64,000 nt of DNA from contig NZ_FPBC01000003.1 of NCBI RefSeq assembly GCF_900116605.1, forward strand, positions 296,553-360,552, given 5' to 3'. The translations under genes were made by a program, and so were the position numbers. Source of the stretch: Pseudomonas marincola. Its GTDB lineage: Bacteria > Pseudomonadota > Gammaproteobacteria > Pseudomonadales > Pseudomonadaceae. Position 1 is the stretch's first letter; every line of letters begins with the position of its first letter. The notes beneath the pieces are model-generated. The model had not been told where the DNA came from, made no database searches, and was given only the letters and a program-made list of their open reading frames with translations. This document shows positions 49,417 to 59,352 of the stretch, in pieces.

Positions 49417-49445
49417 CCCCGAAGCATGCAATGCGTGCTTCGGGG
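49417..49445 (+). terminator. Hairpin after hflC
   Basis: CCCCGAAGCATGC pairs with GCGTGCTTCGGGG (13 bp, one T-G) around an AAT loop. It is very stable but has no T tract; it may trim or stabilise the hflKC message. Its 3' arm borders a candidate promoter. Confidence 0.6.
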
Positions 49446-49472
49446 TGACCGTTGTTGAAAACGTGGTATGAT
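49445..49472 (+). promoter_or_regulatory. Candidate sigma-70 promoter upstream of the DUF2065 gene
   Basis: GTGACC (49445-49450), 16-bp spacer, TATGAT (49467-49472). Initiation would fall at about 49479, the first base of the terminator-like hairpin at 49479-49501. Confidence 0.4.
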
Positions 49473-49478
49473 GCAGCA

Positions 49479-49501
49479 GCCGGGAAAATCCCGGCTTTTT
49501 T
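49479..49501 (+). terminator. Intrinsic terminator or attenuator just before the DUF2065 gene
   Basis: GCCGGGA, AAA, TCCCGGC followed by TTTTTT. It has all the marks of an intrinsic terminator but ends only 6-15 bases before the next start codon, leaving no room for a separate promoter. Confidence 0.85.
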
Positions 49502-49516
49502 GCGTCTGTGGGAATC

Positions 49517-49702
49517 ATGTGGCAGGAAATAGGCATAGCGTTGTGTTTTGTGCTGGTGCTAGAAGGCATCCTGCCCTTCCTCTATCCGCGCGGTTGGCGT
49601 GGTGCGGCTGTGCAATTGACTCAGCTGTCGGATCGCAATCTACGTCTCATGGGGCTGGCCAGCATGCTGCTGGGAACAGCGCTCCTTTATCTGCTTCACT
49701 AA
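49517..49702 (+). CDS. yjeT: DUF2065 family small membrane protein (YjeT-like)
   Basis: A 61-residue protein with two hydrophobic helices (about 5-20 and 43-60) around a [20 protein letters not shown] connector, which matches DUF2065/YjeT. E. coli yjeT also lies between hflC and purA. Function is unknown. GTG at 49508 is an alternative start. The gene begins directly after a terminator-like hairpin. Confidence 0.88.
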   Translation: MWQEIGIALCFVLVLEGILPFLYPRGWRGAAVQLTQLSDRNLRLMGLASMLLGTALLYLLH

Positions 49703-49739
49703 AGGCTTGTGCCGCCCGGTTCAAGAGGGGAATGGCGAA

Positions 49740-50927
49740 ATGGCGACGGTAGACCGCTGGCTCCTGCCAGATGGCATTGAAGAAGTACTGCCTCCAGAAG
49801 CTGCGCGCATCGAAGTGGCGCGGCGTCAGGTGCTGGATCTGTTTCAGCGCTGGGGTTATGAATTCGTAGTAACGCCGCATATCGAGTATCTGGAGTCGCT
49901 GTTGACCGGCGCTGGCCAGGATCTCGACCTGCGCACGTTTAAAGTGGTCGATCCGCTTTCGGGTCGGCAAATGGGCTTCCGTGCCGATATCACCCCGCAG
50001 GTTGCGCGCATTGATGCGCATACCTTGCGCCGTGAAGGGCCGAGCCGCCTGTGCTACGCCGGTAGTGTGCTGCATGCACAACCGCGTGCGCTGACCACCT
50101 CGCGCAGCCCGATCCAGTTGGGCGCAGAGTTGTATGGCGATGCCAGCCCGGCCAGTGATGTCGAGGTCATCAGCTTGCTGGTGAACACCCTTGAGCTGGC
50201 TGCAGTGCCGGACGTGCATATGGACCTCGGCCATGTCGGTATCTACCGCGGCCTGGCCCGTGCTGCCAAGTTGTCGGGCGCAGTCGAGCAGCAGCTGTTC
50301 GATGCTTTGCAGCGCAAGGCAATGGACGAAATTGCTGCGCTGACCGAAGACTTGCCGGCTCAGCTGAGCAAGATGCTGCGCTCGCTGGCTGAATTGTGCG
50401 GTGGTCGTGAAGTGCTGGACCTGGCTCAGGCCTGTCTGGTCGAGGCGCCGGATGATGTGCATGCAGCGCTCGACGAACTGCTGGCGATTGCTGATGCGCT
50501 GAGCCTGCGCTATCCGGAATTACCGCTGTACTTTGATCTGGGCGAGCTGCGCGGCTATCACTACCACACCGGTGTAGTGTTTGCCGCGTTCGTGCCGGGC
50601 GAAGGTTCGGCCATTGCTCAGGGCGGTCGTTACGATGACATCGGCGCCGACTTCGGTCGCGCCCGCCCGGCGACTGGCTTCTCGACTGACCTGAAAACAC
50701 TGGTCACCCTGGGTCAGATGCAGCTTGATGAAGTGGAGCCCGGTATCTGGGCTCCGGATAACCATGATGTTTACCTGTGGCAAGCCGTGCAAAAGCTTCG
50801 TCAGCAGGGTGCGCGCGTGATTCAGGCGCTGCCCGAGCAGACAATGGCTGATGCACTGGAAGCTGGCTGTGGCAGTCAGCTGCAATTGCTTGATGGACGA
50901 TGGCAGGTAGTACCGCTGGCGTCATAA
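49740..50927 (+). CDS. hisZ: ATP phosphoribosyltransferase regulatory subunit HisZ
   Basis: A histidyl-tRNA synthetase paralogue without the aminoacylation role; it forms an octamer with the short HisG and confers histidine feedback on the first step of histidine synthesis. The protein is 395 residues. The class II synthetase-like core is visible ([35 protein letters not shown] motif 2, and GGRYDDIG motif 3 region). AGGGG precedes ATG 49740. In E. coli this slot has no hisZ. It runs into purA with a 91-bp gap. Confidence 0.96.
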   Translation: MATVDRWLLPDGIEEVLPPEAARIEVARRQVLDLFQRWGYEFVVTPHIEYLESLLTGAGQDLDLRTFKVVDPLSGRQMGFRADITPQVARIDAHTLRREGPSRLCYAGSVLHAQPRALTTSRSPIQLGAELYGDASPASDVEVISLLVNTLELAAVPDVHMDLGHVGIYRGLARAAKLSGAVEQQLFDALQRKAMDEIAALTEDLPAQLSKMLRSLAELCGGREVLDLAQACLVEAPDDVHAALDELLAIADALSLRYPELPLYFDLGELRGYHYHTGVVFAAFVPGEGSAIAQGGRYDDIGADFGRARPATGFSTDLKTLVTLGQMQLDEVEPGIWAPDNHDVYLWQAVQKLRQQGARVIQALPEQTMADALEAGCGSQLQLLDGRWQVVPLAS

Positions 50928-50991
50928 CCGGCCATACTGATGTGCTGTTCGATCGGCCATCACGATTTGTTATGCCGGATGACTCCGGTAA

Positions 50992-52314
<1,323 letters not shown>

Positions 52315-52335
52315 TAGCCAGGTAGCTGCACCACG

Positions 52336-52367
52336 AAGGGTCGCCAATGGCGGCCCTTTGTTGTTTC
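52336..52367 (+). terminator. Intrinsic terminator after purA
   Basis: AAGGG-T-CGCC (52336-52345), loop AAT, GGCG-G-CCCTT (52349-52358), then TTGTTGTTT. The stem is 10 bp with one T-G pair and leads into a T-rich tract. Confidence 0.8.
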
Positions 52368-52606
52368 TGAAGCACCATCCCCCGATGGCTTCACCAATCC
52401 GGAGGATGGATGGCGGCAACCGCCGCGATCCGTCACGGCAATCCCCTTGTTCACATCACTCGCGCCCCTATCTGCCATGTGGCTGCATCGCATTCCCCGG
52501 GACTACGTCTCATCTGCAAAATAAACCTTGGTACGGAGCTTGCCTGCCCTCAATAAATCCCTGAAGTCGCCGTTACAGTCGATACGGTTTATGAGGAGCT
52601 GCCCCC

Positions 52607-54541
52607 GTGTTTGCCATTTCTTCGTTGTTGCGCAGTCGTTTGCTGCGCCCGGTGTTTATTGCGCTGATTCTGGCGTTGTTGGTGCAAGTGTTGGTGGCGG
52701 TGCTGTTGACCAGTGCAACGGTGACTTCGCTGGTGGATGAACTGGCTCAGCGCCTGGGTGCGGACAGCCAGCAGCTGTCTACCGAGCTGCAAGAGGCGGG
52801 GCGCGAGGTGACTGGCGGCCTTGAGGGCTTGTCGGCGCGCACGCAGGAAAAACTTGCGCAAGGCCTCTCGCAGAAGCTCAGTGGCGAGCAGGAGCAGTTG
52901 CGCGGCGTTCTTGAGCGTAACTTGCAGCAGTCGGCCAATGATCTGGCGCAACTGCTGGCGGCGGTGTCGCCAAAAGCTATCTGGGATAACGATGTGCCGG
53001 CGCTGACCGAGTTGGTGCGCATGGCGCAGCGCAACCCGAGCGTGTTGTTCGTGGTGTATCTGGATGCGCAGGGCGAGCGCCTGACTCGTCACGTCAATCG
53101 CGCTGATCCGCGCATCAAGGCGCTGATTGCCAAAGGCGAGGGGCGCGGCGCGCTGGATAAGTTGATCAATGCGGCCAGCGATGATCCTGGTGTGTATCGC
53201 GTCGAAGCGTCGATCAGCCCGATGGGCAGCGAGATCGGCAAGGTCATTCTCGGGGTCTCCACAGCCGGTGTTAGTGATGAGCTGGCGGCGCTGGATCAGC
53301 GCTTTGATGACCTGATCGACAGCAGTGGCAAGTTGGTTTCCGAGGGATTGAGCGGTGCGGCCAGCGATAGCAGTGCAGCGTTGTCGGCGCGCTTGAGCAG
53401 TGCCCAGCAAGCGGCCAAGAATATGTCGGATAACAGCCGTCAGGCAGTCGAATCCGCCGCGGCCGGCTTGCGCTGGAATATCACGGTCGGTCTGGCGCTG
53501 GTCGGGCTGGGTGTATTGCTGCTGTTGGCGGTGGTGTTGGGGCGGCGTGTTGTCAGCAAACTGCATACGCTGATCGCAGCGCTGGACGACTGGGCGGCTG
53601 GCGAGGGCGATCTAACGCGTCGGGTGCGGATCAAGGGCGACGACGAAATCGTGGATATGGCGGCTGCGGTTAACCGGTTTGTCGCCAAGTTGCAGCCAAT
53701 CGTGCGCGAGGCGGGTGAAGTTGCCGTGCGCACCGGTCAGGAAATTCAGGGCTTGGCGCAGCACAGTGCGGCGGCCGAGTCGGCGGCAGGTCGCCAGCGC
53801 GATGAGGTCGCGGGCAGTCTGGCGGCCTTGCAACAGATGGCGGTGGAAGCGCAGCATGAAAGCCATTCCATGCAGGAAGCGCAGCAGCGTGTCACCTCTA
53901 TTCGTCAGGCGACCGAGGATAACGCCGCATTGGCGCGTGACGTGGGTAACTCTATTGCCGAGCTGGTCGAGAGCGTCGGCACGGGTTCGGCGGTTATCGA
54001 GAAGCTGGCAAAACAGAGCGAGCAAATCGAAGAGGTGCTGACCGTTATTCACGGCATCGCCGAACAAACCAATCTACTGGCTCTGAATGCTGCAATTGAG
54101 GCAGCGCGTGCGGGCGAGACGGGGCGCGGTTTTGCCGTGGTTGCCGATGAAGTCCGGGCGCTGGCCAGCAAGACCCAGCAATCCACCGGCAGTATTCAGG
54201 CGCACATCACGGCGTTGCAGCAAGGTGCGCGGGAGGCCGTCAGTGCGATTGGTCAGGCTGGCCGGCATGCCGAGCAAGGGCTTTCAGCCTTGCGCGAAAG
54301 CGATCGCTTGCAGCAGGCGGTTCGTGATGCAGTCGAGCAGGTGCATGAGGTAATCAACGCTGCTGCCGTGGCTGCTGAACAACAAGCGCAAGGTGCAAAT
54401 GCTGTGCGGGGGCGGGTAGAGGTGATTCACACCGAAGCGCGTCGCGCCGAAGAAGTTGTGGCGGCGACAGCCACCAGTGGCCGTGTGCTTGATGGGCTGG
54501 CGGCGCAACTGCGTGCAAGCCTGGGGCAGTTCCGGGTCTGA
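52607..54541 (+). CDS. Methyl-accepting chemotaxis protein
   Basis: A 644-residue transmembrane chemoreceptor. TM1 spans about 13-38 and TM2 about 291-312; the ~250-residue periplasmic part is mostly helical, with a possible Cache/PAS-like strand region near 135-225 ([19 protein letters not shown]). A HAMP domain (about 313-365) leads to the signalling coiled coil, whose hairpin tip [19 protein letters not shown] is fully conserved. The C-terminus (GQFRV) has no CheR/CheB-tethering pentapeptide. The start is GTG, with GAGGAG 9 bases upstream. The ligand is unknown. Confidence 0.94.
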   Translation: MFAISSLLRSRLLRPVFIALILALLVQVLVAVLLTSATVTSLVDELAQRLGADSQQLSTELQEAGREVTGGLEGLSARTQEKLAQGLSQKLSGEQEQLRGVLERNLQQSANDLAQLLAAVSPKAIWDNDVPALTELVRMAQRNPSVLFVVYLDAQGERLTRHVNRADPRIKALIAKGEGRGALDKLINAASDDPGVYRVEASISPMGSEIGKVILGVSTAGVSDELAALDQRFDDLIDSSGKLVSEGLSGAASDSSAALSARLSSAQQAAKNMSDNSRQAVESAAAGLRWNITVGLALVGLGVLLLLAVVLGRRVVSKLHTLIAALDDWAAGEGDLTRRVRIKGDDEIVDMAAAVNRFVAKLQPIVREAGEVAVRTGQEIQGLAQHSAAAESAAGRQRDEVAGSLAALQQMAVEAQHESHSMQEAQQRVTSIRQATEDNAALARDVGNSIAELVESVGTGSAVIEKLAKQSEQIEEVLTVIHGIAEQTNLLALNAAIEAARAGETGRGFAVVADEVRALASKTQQSTGSIQAHITALQQGAREAVSAIGQAGRHAEQGLSALRESDRLQQAVRDAVEQVHEVINAAAVAAEQQAQGANAVRGRVEVIHTEARRAEEVVAATATSGRVLDGLAAQLRASLGQFRV

Positions 54542-54679
54542 AAAGAATCGGCAACAGGCGTTAGGTTATAGTTGCCGCAGGTGTTCTCAAGGCTGGAAAT
54601 TTCCTTTCCGGCTTTGAGCGCCTAGACTTAAGAGCGTGAGTGAGCGGATCGGTGCAGGGAATGCCAAATTGCAGGCAAT

Positions 54680-54709
54680 AAAAAACCGAGCGTTTGGCTC
54701 GGTTTTTTT
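54680..54709. terminator. Bidirectional terminator between the chemoreceptor gene and tRNA-Leu
   Basis: A6-CCGAGC (54680-54691), loop GTTTG, GCTCGG-T7 (54697-54709). It lies just past the 3' end of the minus-strand tRNA and also faces the end of the chemoreceptor gene. Confidence 0.92.
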
Positions 54710-54713
54710 GAAT

Positions 54714-54800
54714 TGGTGCCCAGGAGAAGACTCGAACTTCCACGACCGTAAGGTCACCAGCACCTGAAGCTGGCGTGTCTACCAATTTCACCACCTGGGC
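54714..54800 (-). tRNA. leuT-CAG: tRNA-Leu (anticodon CAG)
   Basis: An 87-nt class II tRNA read on the minus strand. The acceptor stem GCCCAGG/CCTGGGC is perfect, the CCA end is encoded (54714-54716), the anticodon stem CCAGC/GCTGG encloses TTCAGGT with anticodon CAG at 54764-54766, and the T arm has GTTCGAGTC. A long variable arm is present. It stands alone between purA/chemoreceptor and rnr. Confidence 0.97.
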
Positions 54801-55007
54801 ATTGATTGCAATGATCGCTCATTTACTATCAACTACAACTACGTTTGCCGTCGTTGTGGCGCGCATAATACGGATCAGGTTTTTACTTGTAAAGCCCTAG
54901 AGTAAATTTTTTTTATTGAGCACATCGCGGCTGACCTAGACCCCGTTTTCGCGCTTCAATAGGCACATGGCAAACCGAATTTATATAGAAAAGGTGAAAC
55001 CCCTCTA

Positions 55008-57557
55008 ATGGCCGATTGGCAATCCCTCGATCCCGAGGCCGCTCGTGAAGCGGAAAAATATGAAAACCCTATCCCAAGTCGGGAGTTGATTCTTTCGCAT
55101 CTCGCCGAACGTGGCTCGCCTGCGAACCGTGAACAACTGCTCGAAGAGTTCGGGCTGACAACAGATGAGCAGGTAGAAGCCCTGCGTCGCCGGCTGCGCG
55201 CTATGGAGCGTGACGGTCAGCTTATTTACACCCGCCGTGGTACGTACGCGCCGGTCGACAAGCTGGATCTGGTATTGGGCCGGATCAGTGGCCACCGTGA
55301 TGGCTTTGGTTTTCTGGTGCCGGATGACGGCAGCGACGACCTGTTCCTGAGCCCGGCGCAAATGCGCCTAGTGTTTGATGGTGACCGTGCGCTGGCTCGC
55401 GTTGCGGGCCTCGACCGTCGTGGTCGTCGTGAAGGCGCCGTGGTCGAAGTGATCTCGCGTGGCCATGAAACCATCGTCGGTCGCTACTACGAAGAGAGCG
55501 GCATTGGCTTCGTTATTCCGGATAACCCGAAAATCCAGCAGGAAGTGCTGGTCACTCAGGGCCGCAATGGCGGTGCCAAGCAAGGGCAGTTCGTGCAGGT
55601 AACGATCACCCATTGGCCGACTCAGCGCTTCCAGCCGCAGGGTGATGTCACCGAAGTGGTGGGCAATTACATGGCGCCGGGCATGGAAATCGATGTGGCC
55701 TTGCGCACCTACGACATTCCGCACGTGTGGCCGGATGCCGTGATCAAGGAAGCCCACAAGCTCAAGCCGGAAGTCGAAGAGAAAGACAAAGAGAAGCGTG
55801 TTGATCTGCGCCATCTGCCATTCGTCACGATTGACGGTGAAGATGCCCGTGACTTCGACGACGCTGTGTATTGCGAGAAGAGTGGCGGCAGCTGGCGCTT
55901 GTTCTCCGGTGGCTGGAAGCTTTATGTGGCCATCGCCGACGTTTCACATTACGTAAAAGTCGGTTCGGCGTTGGACGCTGAAGCGCAGGTGCGTGGCAAC
56001 TCGGTGTATTTCCCGGAGCGGGTTATCCCGATGCTGCCGGAAGAGTTGTCCAATGGCCTGTGCTCGCTGAATCCGCATGTCGACCGTTTGGCGATGGTTT
56101 GCGAGATGACTATCTCGAAAACCGGCCAGATGACCGATTATCAGTTCTATGAGGCCGTGATTCACTCGCATGCCCGCCTGACCTACAACAAGGTCAGCGC
56201 CATGCTTGAACAGCCGAAGAGTACTGAAGGCAAACAGCTGCGCAGCGAGTACAAAGAAGTGCTGCCGGATCTCAAGCAGCTCTATTCGCTGTATCAGGTG
56301 CTGTTGTCGGCGCGTCACGAGCGTGGTGCGATTGATTTTGAAACTCAGGAAACCCGGATCATCTTCGGTTCCGGGCGTAAAATTGCCGAAATCCTGCCGA
56401 CCCAGCGCAACGATGCTCACAAGCTGATTGAGGAGTGCATGCTGGCGGCCAACGTGGCGACGGCTGCGTTCATGCAGAAGCATGAAATTCCTGCGCTGTA
56501 TCGGGTGCACGATGGCCCGCCGCCAGAGCGGCTGGAAAAGCTCAAGGCATTTCTGGGTGAGCTTGGCTTGTCATTGCAGCGCGGCAAATCCAAGGATGGC
56601 CCGTCGCCGAAGGACTATCAGGCGTTGCTTGAAACCATCAAAGACCGTCCGGATTACCACCTGATCCAGACCGTGATGCTGCGTTCGTTGAGCCAGGCGG
56701 TGTACAGCGCCGATAATCAGGGTCACTTCGGTCTCAATTACGATGCTTACGCGCACTTTACCTCGCCGATTCGTCGCTACCCGGATCCGTTGATTCACCG
56801 CGCGATTCGCAGCGTTATCCGTTCGCGTATCGACACGCCGCACGTCAAGCGTGCCGGTGCGACGAGCATGCCTAAAGCGCGGATTTATCCGTACGACGAG
56901 GCCATGCTTGAAGAGTTGGGCGAGCAGTGCTCGATGTCCGAGCGCCGCGCCGATGAAGCGACGCGTGATGTGGTCAACTGGCTCAAGTGCGAGTTCATGA
57001 AAGACCGCGTCGGCGAGGTTTTCCCGGGCGTGATTACGGCGGTCACAGGCTTTGGTCTGTTCGTCGAGCTGACCGATATTTATGTCGAAGGTCTGGTGCA
57101 CGTTACGGCTTTGCCGGGCGATTACTATCACTTCGATCCGGTTCATCACCGTTTGGCCGGCGAGCGCAGCGGACGTAACTTCCGTCTGGGCGATACGGTT
57201 GAAGTGCGCGTCATGCGCGTTGATCTCGATGAGCGCAAAATCGACTTCGAAATGTCCGAAGGCGCTGCCAATGCGGCAGTCGGTCGTAAGCGTGGCGATG
57301 ACGGCCGTGCGCCGCGCAGTTCACGCGGTGATCGCGCCAAGCCGGGTAACACCGATGTGCAAAAAAGCCGCGATGTGAAGAAGGCATTGCTGGCCGAGTC
57401 GAAATCTAAGTCGGGCAAGAGCCGTAGCGGCAGCAAAGCCACGCCGGCCAAGTCCGACAGCAAGGCGGCGAAGCCAAGCAAGCACCGCAAGGGGCCGCCA
57501 AAGGCCGGTGCGGAAGGCAAGTCTGGCGCGCCGCGTAAACGTAAGGCGAAGTCATGA
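55008..57557 (+). CDS. rnr: Ribonuclease R
   Basis: A processive 3'-5' exoribonuclease that degrades structured RNA; 849 residues. An N-terminal winged helix (about 20-85), two cold-shock domains, the RNB catalytic domain (TIDGEDARDFDDAVYCEK with the Asp cluster, near 275-290), a C-terminal S1 domain (GEVFPGVITAVTGFGLFVEL) and a Lys/Ser-rich tail of ~80 residues are visible. AAGGTG lies 10 bases before the ATG. The stop overlaps rlmB by 4 bp. The upstream region 54801-55007 is AT-rich and must hold both the tRNA and rnr promoters. Confidence 0.98.
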   Translation: MADWQSLDPEAAREAEKYENPIPSRELILSHLAERGSPANREQLLEEFGLTTDEQVEALRRRLRAMERDGQLIYTRRGTYAPVDKLDLVLGRISGHRDGFGFLVPDDGSDDLFLSPAQMRLVFDGDRALARVAGLDRRGRREGAVVEVISRGHETIVGRYYEESGIGFVIPDNPKIQQEVLVTQGRNGGAKQGQFVQVTITHWPTQRFQPQGDVTEVVGNYMAPGMEIDVALRTYDIPHVWPDAVIKEAHKLKPEVEEKDKEKRVDLRHLPFVTIDGEDARDFDDAVYCEKSGGSWRLFSGGWKLYVAIADVSHYVKVGSALDAEAQVRGNSVYFPERVIPMLPEELSNGLCSLNPHVDRLAMVCEMTISKTGQMTDYQFYEAVIHSHARLTYNKVSAMLEQPKSTEGKQLRSEYKEVLPDLKQLYSLYQVLLSARHERGAIDFETQETRIIFGSGRKIAEILPTQRNDAHKLIEECMLAANVATAAFMQKHEIPALYRVHDGPPPERLEKLKAFLGELGLSLQRGKSKDGPSPKDYQALLETIKDRPDYHLIQTVMLRSLSQAVYSADNQGHFGLNYDAYAHFTSPIRRYPDPLIHRAIRSVIRSRIDTPHVKRAGATSMPKARIYPYDEAMLEELGEQCSMSERRADEATRDVVNWLKCEFMKDRVGEVFPGVITAVTGFGLFVELTDIYVEGLVHVTALPGDYYHFDPVHHRLAGERSGRNFRLGDTVEVRVMRVDLDERKIDFEMSEGAANAAVGRKRGDDGRAPRSSRGDRAKPGNTDVQKSRDVKKALLAESKSKSGKSRSGSKATPAKSDSKAAKPSKHRKGPPKAGAEGKSGAPRKRKAKS

Positions 57558-58300
57558 GTCAACTGGAAAAAATCTACGGCGTGCATGCCGTGGAAGCGTT
57601 GTTGCGTCACCATCCCAAGCGCGTCAAGCACGTGTGGCTGGCGGATGGGCGCAGTGATCCGCGCGTGCAAACATTGGTCGAACTGGCCACGCAATCGCGC
57701 GTGACCATCGGCCAGTGCGAGCGCCGCGAGATGGACTCCTGGGTCGAGGGCGTGCATCAGGGCGTCGTTGCGGAAGTCAGCCCGAGTCAGGTCTGGGGCG
57801 AGGCGATGCTTGAGGAGCTGCTCGATCGTTGCGAAGGCCCACCGCTGTTGCTGGTGCTTGATGGCGTAACCGACCCGCACAACCTTGGCGCTTGCTTGCG
57901 CACCGCCGATGCGGCCGGCGCGCTGGCTGTAATCGTCACCAAAGACAAATCGGCAACGCTGACGCCGGTGGTGCGTAAAGTGGCTTGCGGCGCCGCTGAA
58001 GTCGTGCCGCTGGTGGCTGTTACCAATTTGGCGCGCAGTCTGGAGAAGCTCCAGCAGCGTGGTCTGTGGGTGGTCGGTACGGCGGGTGAAGCCGAGGTCG
58101 AGGTTTATGATCAGGATATGACCGGCCCAACCGTGCTGATCATGGGCGCAGAAGGCAAAGGCATGCGCCGCCTGACGCGTGAGCACTGCGATTATCTGGT
58201 CAAGCTGCCGATGGCAGGCAGCGTCAGCAGCCTGAACGTTTCGGTCGCCACCGGCGTGTGTCTCTTCGAGGCATTGCGTCAGCGCCGCAAGCCCAAGTAA
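57554..58300 (+). CDS. rlmB: 23S rRNA (guanosine-2'-O-)-methyltransferase RlmB
   Basis: A SPOUT-family methylase that modifies G2251 (E. coli numbering) of 23S rRNA; 248 residues. The substrate-binding N-terminal domain (IYGVHAVEALLRHHPKRV) precedes the knotted domain with GVTDPHNLGACLRTADAAG (motif 1), MGAEGKGM (motif 2) and PMAGSVSSLNVSVATGV (motif 3). ATGA overlap with rnr. Confidence 0.97.
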   Translation: MSQLEKIYGVHAVEALLRHHPKRVKHVWLADGRSDPRVQTLVELATQSRVTIGQCERREMDSWVEGVHQGVVAEVSPSQVWGEAMLEELLDRCEGPPLLLVLDGVTDPHNLGACLRTADAAGALAVIVTKDKSATLTPVVRKVACGAAEVVPLVAVTNLARSLEKLQQRGLWVVGTAGEAEVEVYDQDMTGPTVLIMGAEGKGMRRLTREHCDYLVKLPMAGSVSSLNVSVATGVCLFEALRQRRKPK

Positions 58301-58309
58301 GCCTCTCGT

Positions 58310-58341
58310 CTGCAACTGTGCCAGAGATGGCGCAGTTGCAG
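58310..58341 (+). terminator. Hairpin after rlmB
   Basis: CTGCAACTG (58310-58318) pairs with CAGTTGCAG (58333-58341), extended inwards by TGCC/GGCG around AGAGAT. The trailing bases have only short T runs (CGTTGCTTT). Confidence 0.6.
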
Positions 58342-58486
58342 CGTTGCTTTCAGGGTTCATTTACAGCCTGTGGGCTGCTCTGAGCTTTACGCATCCGGCG
58401 CCTGCAGTGGCCTGCAAGGGTTGGGCGTTATCTTTGGCTGCACTGGCAGTCTGTTGCCTGATTGTTCAAATATTCACCAATTAATC

Positions 58487-58515
58487 TTGCGTGGAGCAGG
58501 GGGCTTCTCTAGAAT
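58487..58515 (+). promoter_or_regulatory. Sigma-70 promoter for rpsF operon
   Basis: TTGCGT (58487-58492), a 17-bp spacer and TAGAAT (58510-58515). Transcription would start near 58522, leaving a ~114-base leader ahead of rpsF. The 145 bp between the rlmB hairpin and this promoter hold nothing I can name. Confidence 0.7.
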
Positions 58516-58590
58516 GTCGGCCCTTGCTGTTGTGGCAGGCGCTTGCGCGCGCCGTTAACTGGCAAGACAAACAAGTGATATTCACTCCTT

Positions 58591-58614
58591 GCCTGACCGC
58601 GTTTGGCGGCAGGC
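58591..58614 (+). promoter_or_regulatory. Leader hairpin of rpsF, possible S6:S18 autoregulatory site
   Basis: GCCTG-A-CCGC (58591-58600), loop GTTTG, GCGG-CAGGC (58606-58614): a 9-bp stem with one bulged A, ending 9 bases before the Shine-Dalgarno sequence AAGGAG. rpsF leaders in many bacteria carry a CCG-containing hairpin bound by the S6:S18 complex; the position and CCG fit, but the identification is an inference. Confidence 0.45.
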
Positions 58615-58635
58615 TACAACCCGTAAGGAGCATTT

Positions 58636-59058
58636 ATGCGTCATTACGAAATCATCTTTCTGGTTCACCCGGACCAGAGCGAGCAAGTCGGCGGCATGGT
58701 TGAGCGTTACACCAAGCTGATCGAAGAAGACGGCGGCAAAATCCACCGTCTGGAAGATTGGGGCCGTCGTCAGCTGGCTTACGCCATCAACAACGTCCAC
58801 AAAGCACACTACGTGATGCTGAACGTTGAGTGCACTGGCAAAGCTTTGGCTGAGCTGGAAGACAACTTCCGCTACAACGATGCTGTGATCCGTAACCTTG
58901 TCATCCGTCGCGACGAAGCTGTTGTTGAGCAGTCCGAGATGCTGAAGGCCGAAGAAAACCGCAGTGAGCGCCGTGAGCGTCGTGACCGTCCTGAGCATTC
59001 TGACAGCAATGACAGCAATGACAGCGACAACAACGACAGCGACAACGCTGACGAGTAA
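58636..59058 (+). CDS. rpsF: 30S ribosomal protein S6
   Basis: Binds the 16S rRNA platform together with S18; 140 residues. The ferredoxin-like core is complete ([18 protein letters not shown], then [19 protein letters not shown]). The C-terminal ~22 residues are an Asp/Ser/Asn-only stretch encoded by an imperfect tandem repeat. AAGGAG lies 7 bases before the ATG. The rpsR gene follows 28 bp later with no priB between. Confidence 0.99.
   Translation: MRHYEIIFLVHPDQSEQVGGMVERYTKLIEEDGGKIHRLEDWGRRQLAYAINNVHKAHYVMLNVECTGKALAELEDNFRYNDAVIRNLVIRRDEAVVEQSEMLKAEENRSERRERRDRPEHSDSNDSNDSDNNDSDNADE
59002..59046 (+). repeat. Imperfect 9-bp tandem repeat in the 3' end of rpsF
   Basis: GACAGCAAT occurs at 59002 and 59011, followed by GACAGCGAC at 59020 and again at 59035 (separated by AACAAC). 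It encodes the Asp-Ser-Asn/Asp tail of S6 and could vary in copy number by slippage. Confidence 0.75.
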
Positions 59059-59086
59059 TCCACGGATCTATTGAGGAGCCTATCAA

Positions 59087-59317
59087 ATGGCACGTTTCTT
59101 CCGTCGTCGTAAATTCTGCCGTTTCACCGCTGAAGACGTGAAAGAGATCGATTTCAAAGATCTCAACACGCTGAAAGCTTACATCTCGGAAACCGGCAAA
59201 ATCGTTCCTAGCCGTATCACCGGTACTAAGGCTCGTTATCAGCGTCAGCTGGCTACCGCTATCAAGCGCGCCCGCTTCCTGGCCCTGCTGCCCTACACCG
59301 ACAGCCACGGCCGCTAA
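59087..59317 (+). CDS. rpsR: 30S ribosomal protein S18
   Basis: 76 residues, complete. The basic N-terminus [20 protein letters not shown] and [19 protein letters not shown] are the family signatures. It pairs with S6 on the ribosomal platform. GAGG precedes the ATG. Confidence 0.99.
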   Translation: MARFFRRRKFCRFTAEDVKEIDFKDLNTLKAYISETGKIVPSRITGTKARYQRQLATAIKRARFLALLPYTDSHGR

Positions 59318-59352
59318 GACCGGATGTTCGACAAGTAGTAAGGGATATACGC

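Noticed and set aside
54714..54800. tRNA-Leu as an integration site for a mobile element
   Set aside because: No integrase gene and no repeated tRNA 3' end is seen on either side; flanks are core genes.
58370..58558. Small plus-strand frame between rlmB and rpsF
   Set aside because: It runs through the rpsF promoter, has no Shine-Dalgarno site and no recognisable protein features.
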